Positions 62,913 to 64,000 of a stretch of DNA of 64,000 nucleotides are shown here, in pieces. The DNA comes from Clostridiales bacterium (GTDB lineage Bacteria; Bacillota; Clostridia; Monoglobales; Monoglobaceae). Location of the stretch: assembly GCA_019419865.1 (NCBI GenBank), contig JAHZIG010000009.1, forward strand, positions 1-64,000. The letters are read 5' to 3'. A program made the translations under genes and the position numbers. Every line of letters begins with the position of its first letter. Position 1 is the first letter of the stretch. The notes under the pieces were generated by a model. That model did no database searches, was not told where the DNA came from, and saw only the letters and a list, made by a program, of their open reading frames with translations.

Positions 62913-64000
62913 TTATTCGTATATCTCGTGGCAAAGCTCGATATAATCGGTGAAGTTGGTTCCTATTATATAATTAGTGATAAGGAAGTCGTCCACCGGG
63001 TACTGCGCGAGGATATCGGTTATCTTCTGATCGAACGTTCTCGCGTCTATCACGAGTATCTTGCTGTAACCGCAGGCGAGCCAGGGTATCAGCGCGTTGG
63101 AATACGAATCCTTTATCATAAGCAGCGTCTTATTCGTTCCCGCCGCCGTGGATATATCGATAAACGGCTGGTCTCCGCCCATAAACAGGTTATAGGTCGC
63201 GCCGAGTTCGGGGTTGAAGATCTTGCCGCTGTAGTCGAACCTCTCGCCCGGAACATAAGAATACGTCACGCAGCTAAAAGGTATGTCGTTCATAAAATTC
63301 TTATAATAATAGATTATATCCTTATGGTTCGCAAGCCTCGGCTCCTGAGCCTGATTATAGAGATAGCCAAGGAAGTCGTCGCTCTCGCACTGCTCGAAGT
63401 TGTTTATATCCAAAGACGGGATCCCCATCTCCTCGCTCATCTTATTATAAGCGTAATACGCGCCGAGGGTCGTCCAGTGGTGATCCGTCCTGAAATAGAC
63501 GTACTCGCCGTTGTCATAGTGTTCCTTAAGCGTGTCGTATACGTCTATATTATGCACTCTGTCGCTGAAATTCTCATAGAAGTAGTTTATGCTCTCCCTC
63601 TCGCTGTCTCCGACGGTGTTATACATCGGCAAAAAGTCGATCTGGGTCGGCATGAGCATCGCGTACAGGTTTATCTCCTGCGGAAGTTTCTCGGCGTAGA
63701 AGTTTACCATCTCGATATACTTCTCCCTCGCCTCCTCGTTTAGGTCGTATACCTCCATGACCTTGTCCTCGGTCACGACAAGCCTGCTGTCCGTAGTGGA
63801 GCCGGTGCCCAGGTCGCCCTGAGTCTCGACGATCTTACCGAACGAGCTTATTCCCTTATTGCTGTTATACACCGAAGCTATATCCGTAAACACGCTTCTG
63901 TAACCCACGTTGTCCGAGAGATAGGTCTCAAACTCCGAGGTGAACTCGCCGTCGAACAGCCTCTGAAAGCTAAACTCCGGAAACGACGCCAGAGTACGGT
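62913..64000 (-). CDS. DHHW-family (AlgX/AlgJ-like SGNH) protein, 5' end outside the window
   Basis: The reading frame stays open to the last base of the window, so at least 361 residues are seen and the N-terminus is missing. The sequence before residue G-Y-R-S reads RTLASFPEFSFQRLFDGEFTSEFETYLSDN, the usual opening of DHHW proteins. The naming motif is FRTDHHWTTLGAYYAYN; LLMIKDSYSNALIPWLACGYSKILVIDAR supplies the SGNH-type Ser-containing motif. These proteins are related to alginate acetyltransferases AlgX/AlgJ and usually lie beside an MBOAT acyltransferase, which should be just outside the window. Likely role: acetylation of a surface glycan. Confidence 0.85.
   Translation of the reverse strand, partial: RTLASFPEFSFQRLFDGEFTSEFETYLSDNVGYRSVFTDIASVYNSNKGISSFGKIVETQGDLGTGSTTDSRLVVTEDKVMEVYDLNEEAREKYIEMVNFYAEKLPQEINLYAMLMPTQIDFLPMYNTVGDSERESINYFYENFSDRVHNIDVYDTLKEHYDNGEYVYFRTDHHWTTLGAYYAYNKMSEEMGIPSLDINNFEQCESDDFLGYLYNQAQEPRLANHKDIIYYYKNFMNDIPFSCVTYSYVPGERFDYSGKIFNPELGATYNLFMGGDQPFIDISTAAGTNKTLLMIKDSYSNALIPWLACGYSKILVIDARTFDQKITDILAQYPVDDFLITNYIIGTNFTDYIELCHEIYE

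Overview
The window looks like chromosome of a spore-forming, probably anaerobic and gut-associated member of the Clostridia (Bacillota). The evidence is a SipL/SPOCS spore-coat gene with a near-perfect sigma-E promoter, a Rex-type operator at a fermentative adhE, Gram-positive Shine-Dalgarno sequences, a split transketolase, and a 1975-residue secreted pectin/rhamnogalacturonan esterase. The pectin enzyme recalls specialised pectin degraders such as Monoglobus, but the species cannot be named from this sequence. No rRNA, tRNA, CRISPR array or transposase gene was recognised.

Layout. 0.1-14 kb: a BspA-like leucine-rich-repeat surface protein, a YabE-like G5/3D cell-wall protein, the housekeeping genes yabB/trmN6 and rsmI, a GGDEF receptor, an ECF sigma/anti-sigma pair, sipL, a cluster of DnaA-box-like 9-mers, and an unknown membrane protein. 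14-32.8 kb: ordinary metabolism and repair (pepD, exonuclease III, TatD, proA, metY, cysE, cysS, mrnC, split transketolase), an AraC regulator, an ECF sigma operon with a zinc-ribbon membrane protein, and a CtpE-like P-type ATPase.

32.9-37.1 kb is the unusual part. It holds ridA and ilvA embedded in non-coding repeats. Two homologous elements of about 650-700 bp (A, 32926-33579; B, 36335-37038) share scaffold, hairpin and AT-rich block, but every copy of their iterated 8-9 bp word is changed in the same way. Each ends in a MITE-like unit whose terminal inverted repeats are four TAGNGAW heptads plus TAGG, giving a stop codon in all three frames. A third stand-alone unit lies at 35440-35624. 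Between the elements sit a 24-residue hydrophobic peptide gene with a convergent antisense RNA promoter (candidate type I toxin-antitoxin) and a small ribbon-helix-helix-like gene.

37-56 kb: an acetyltransferase, dusB, the giant pectin esterase, an APH-like kinase, adhE, a DUF4330/O-antigen-ligase-like pair, mntP, a Na/Pi cotransporter behind a PhoP-box-like array, and xylB. 56-60 kb: a compact type II restriction-modification cassette (C5 methyltransferase with N-terminal HTH plus an Eco47II-family endonuclease) flanked by a 33-bp direct duplication of a terminator hairpin, followed by a SLOG-fold gene and three small HTH regulators. 60-64 kb: a two-component system and a DHHW (AlgX/AlgJ-like) protein cut by the window end.

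Working picture: pectin and xylulose use feed fermentation through AdhE under redox control; IlvA and RidA form a produce-and-detoxify pair; envelope and phosphate genes carry response-regulator-type repeats; and two accessory islands (the repeat/toxin region and the R-M cassette) show signs of insertion.
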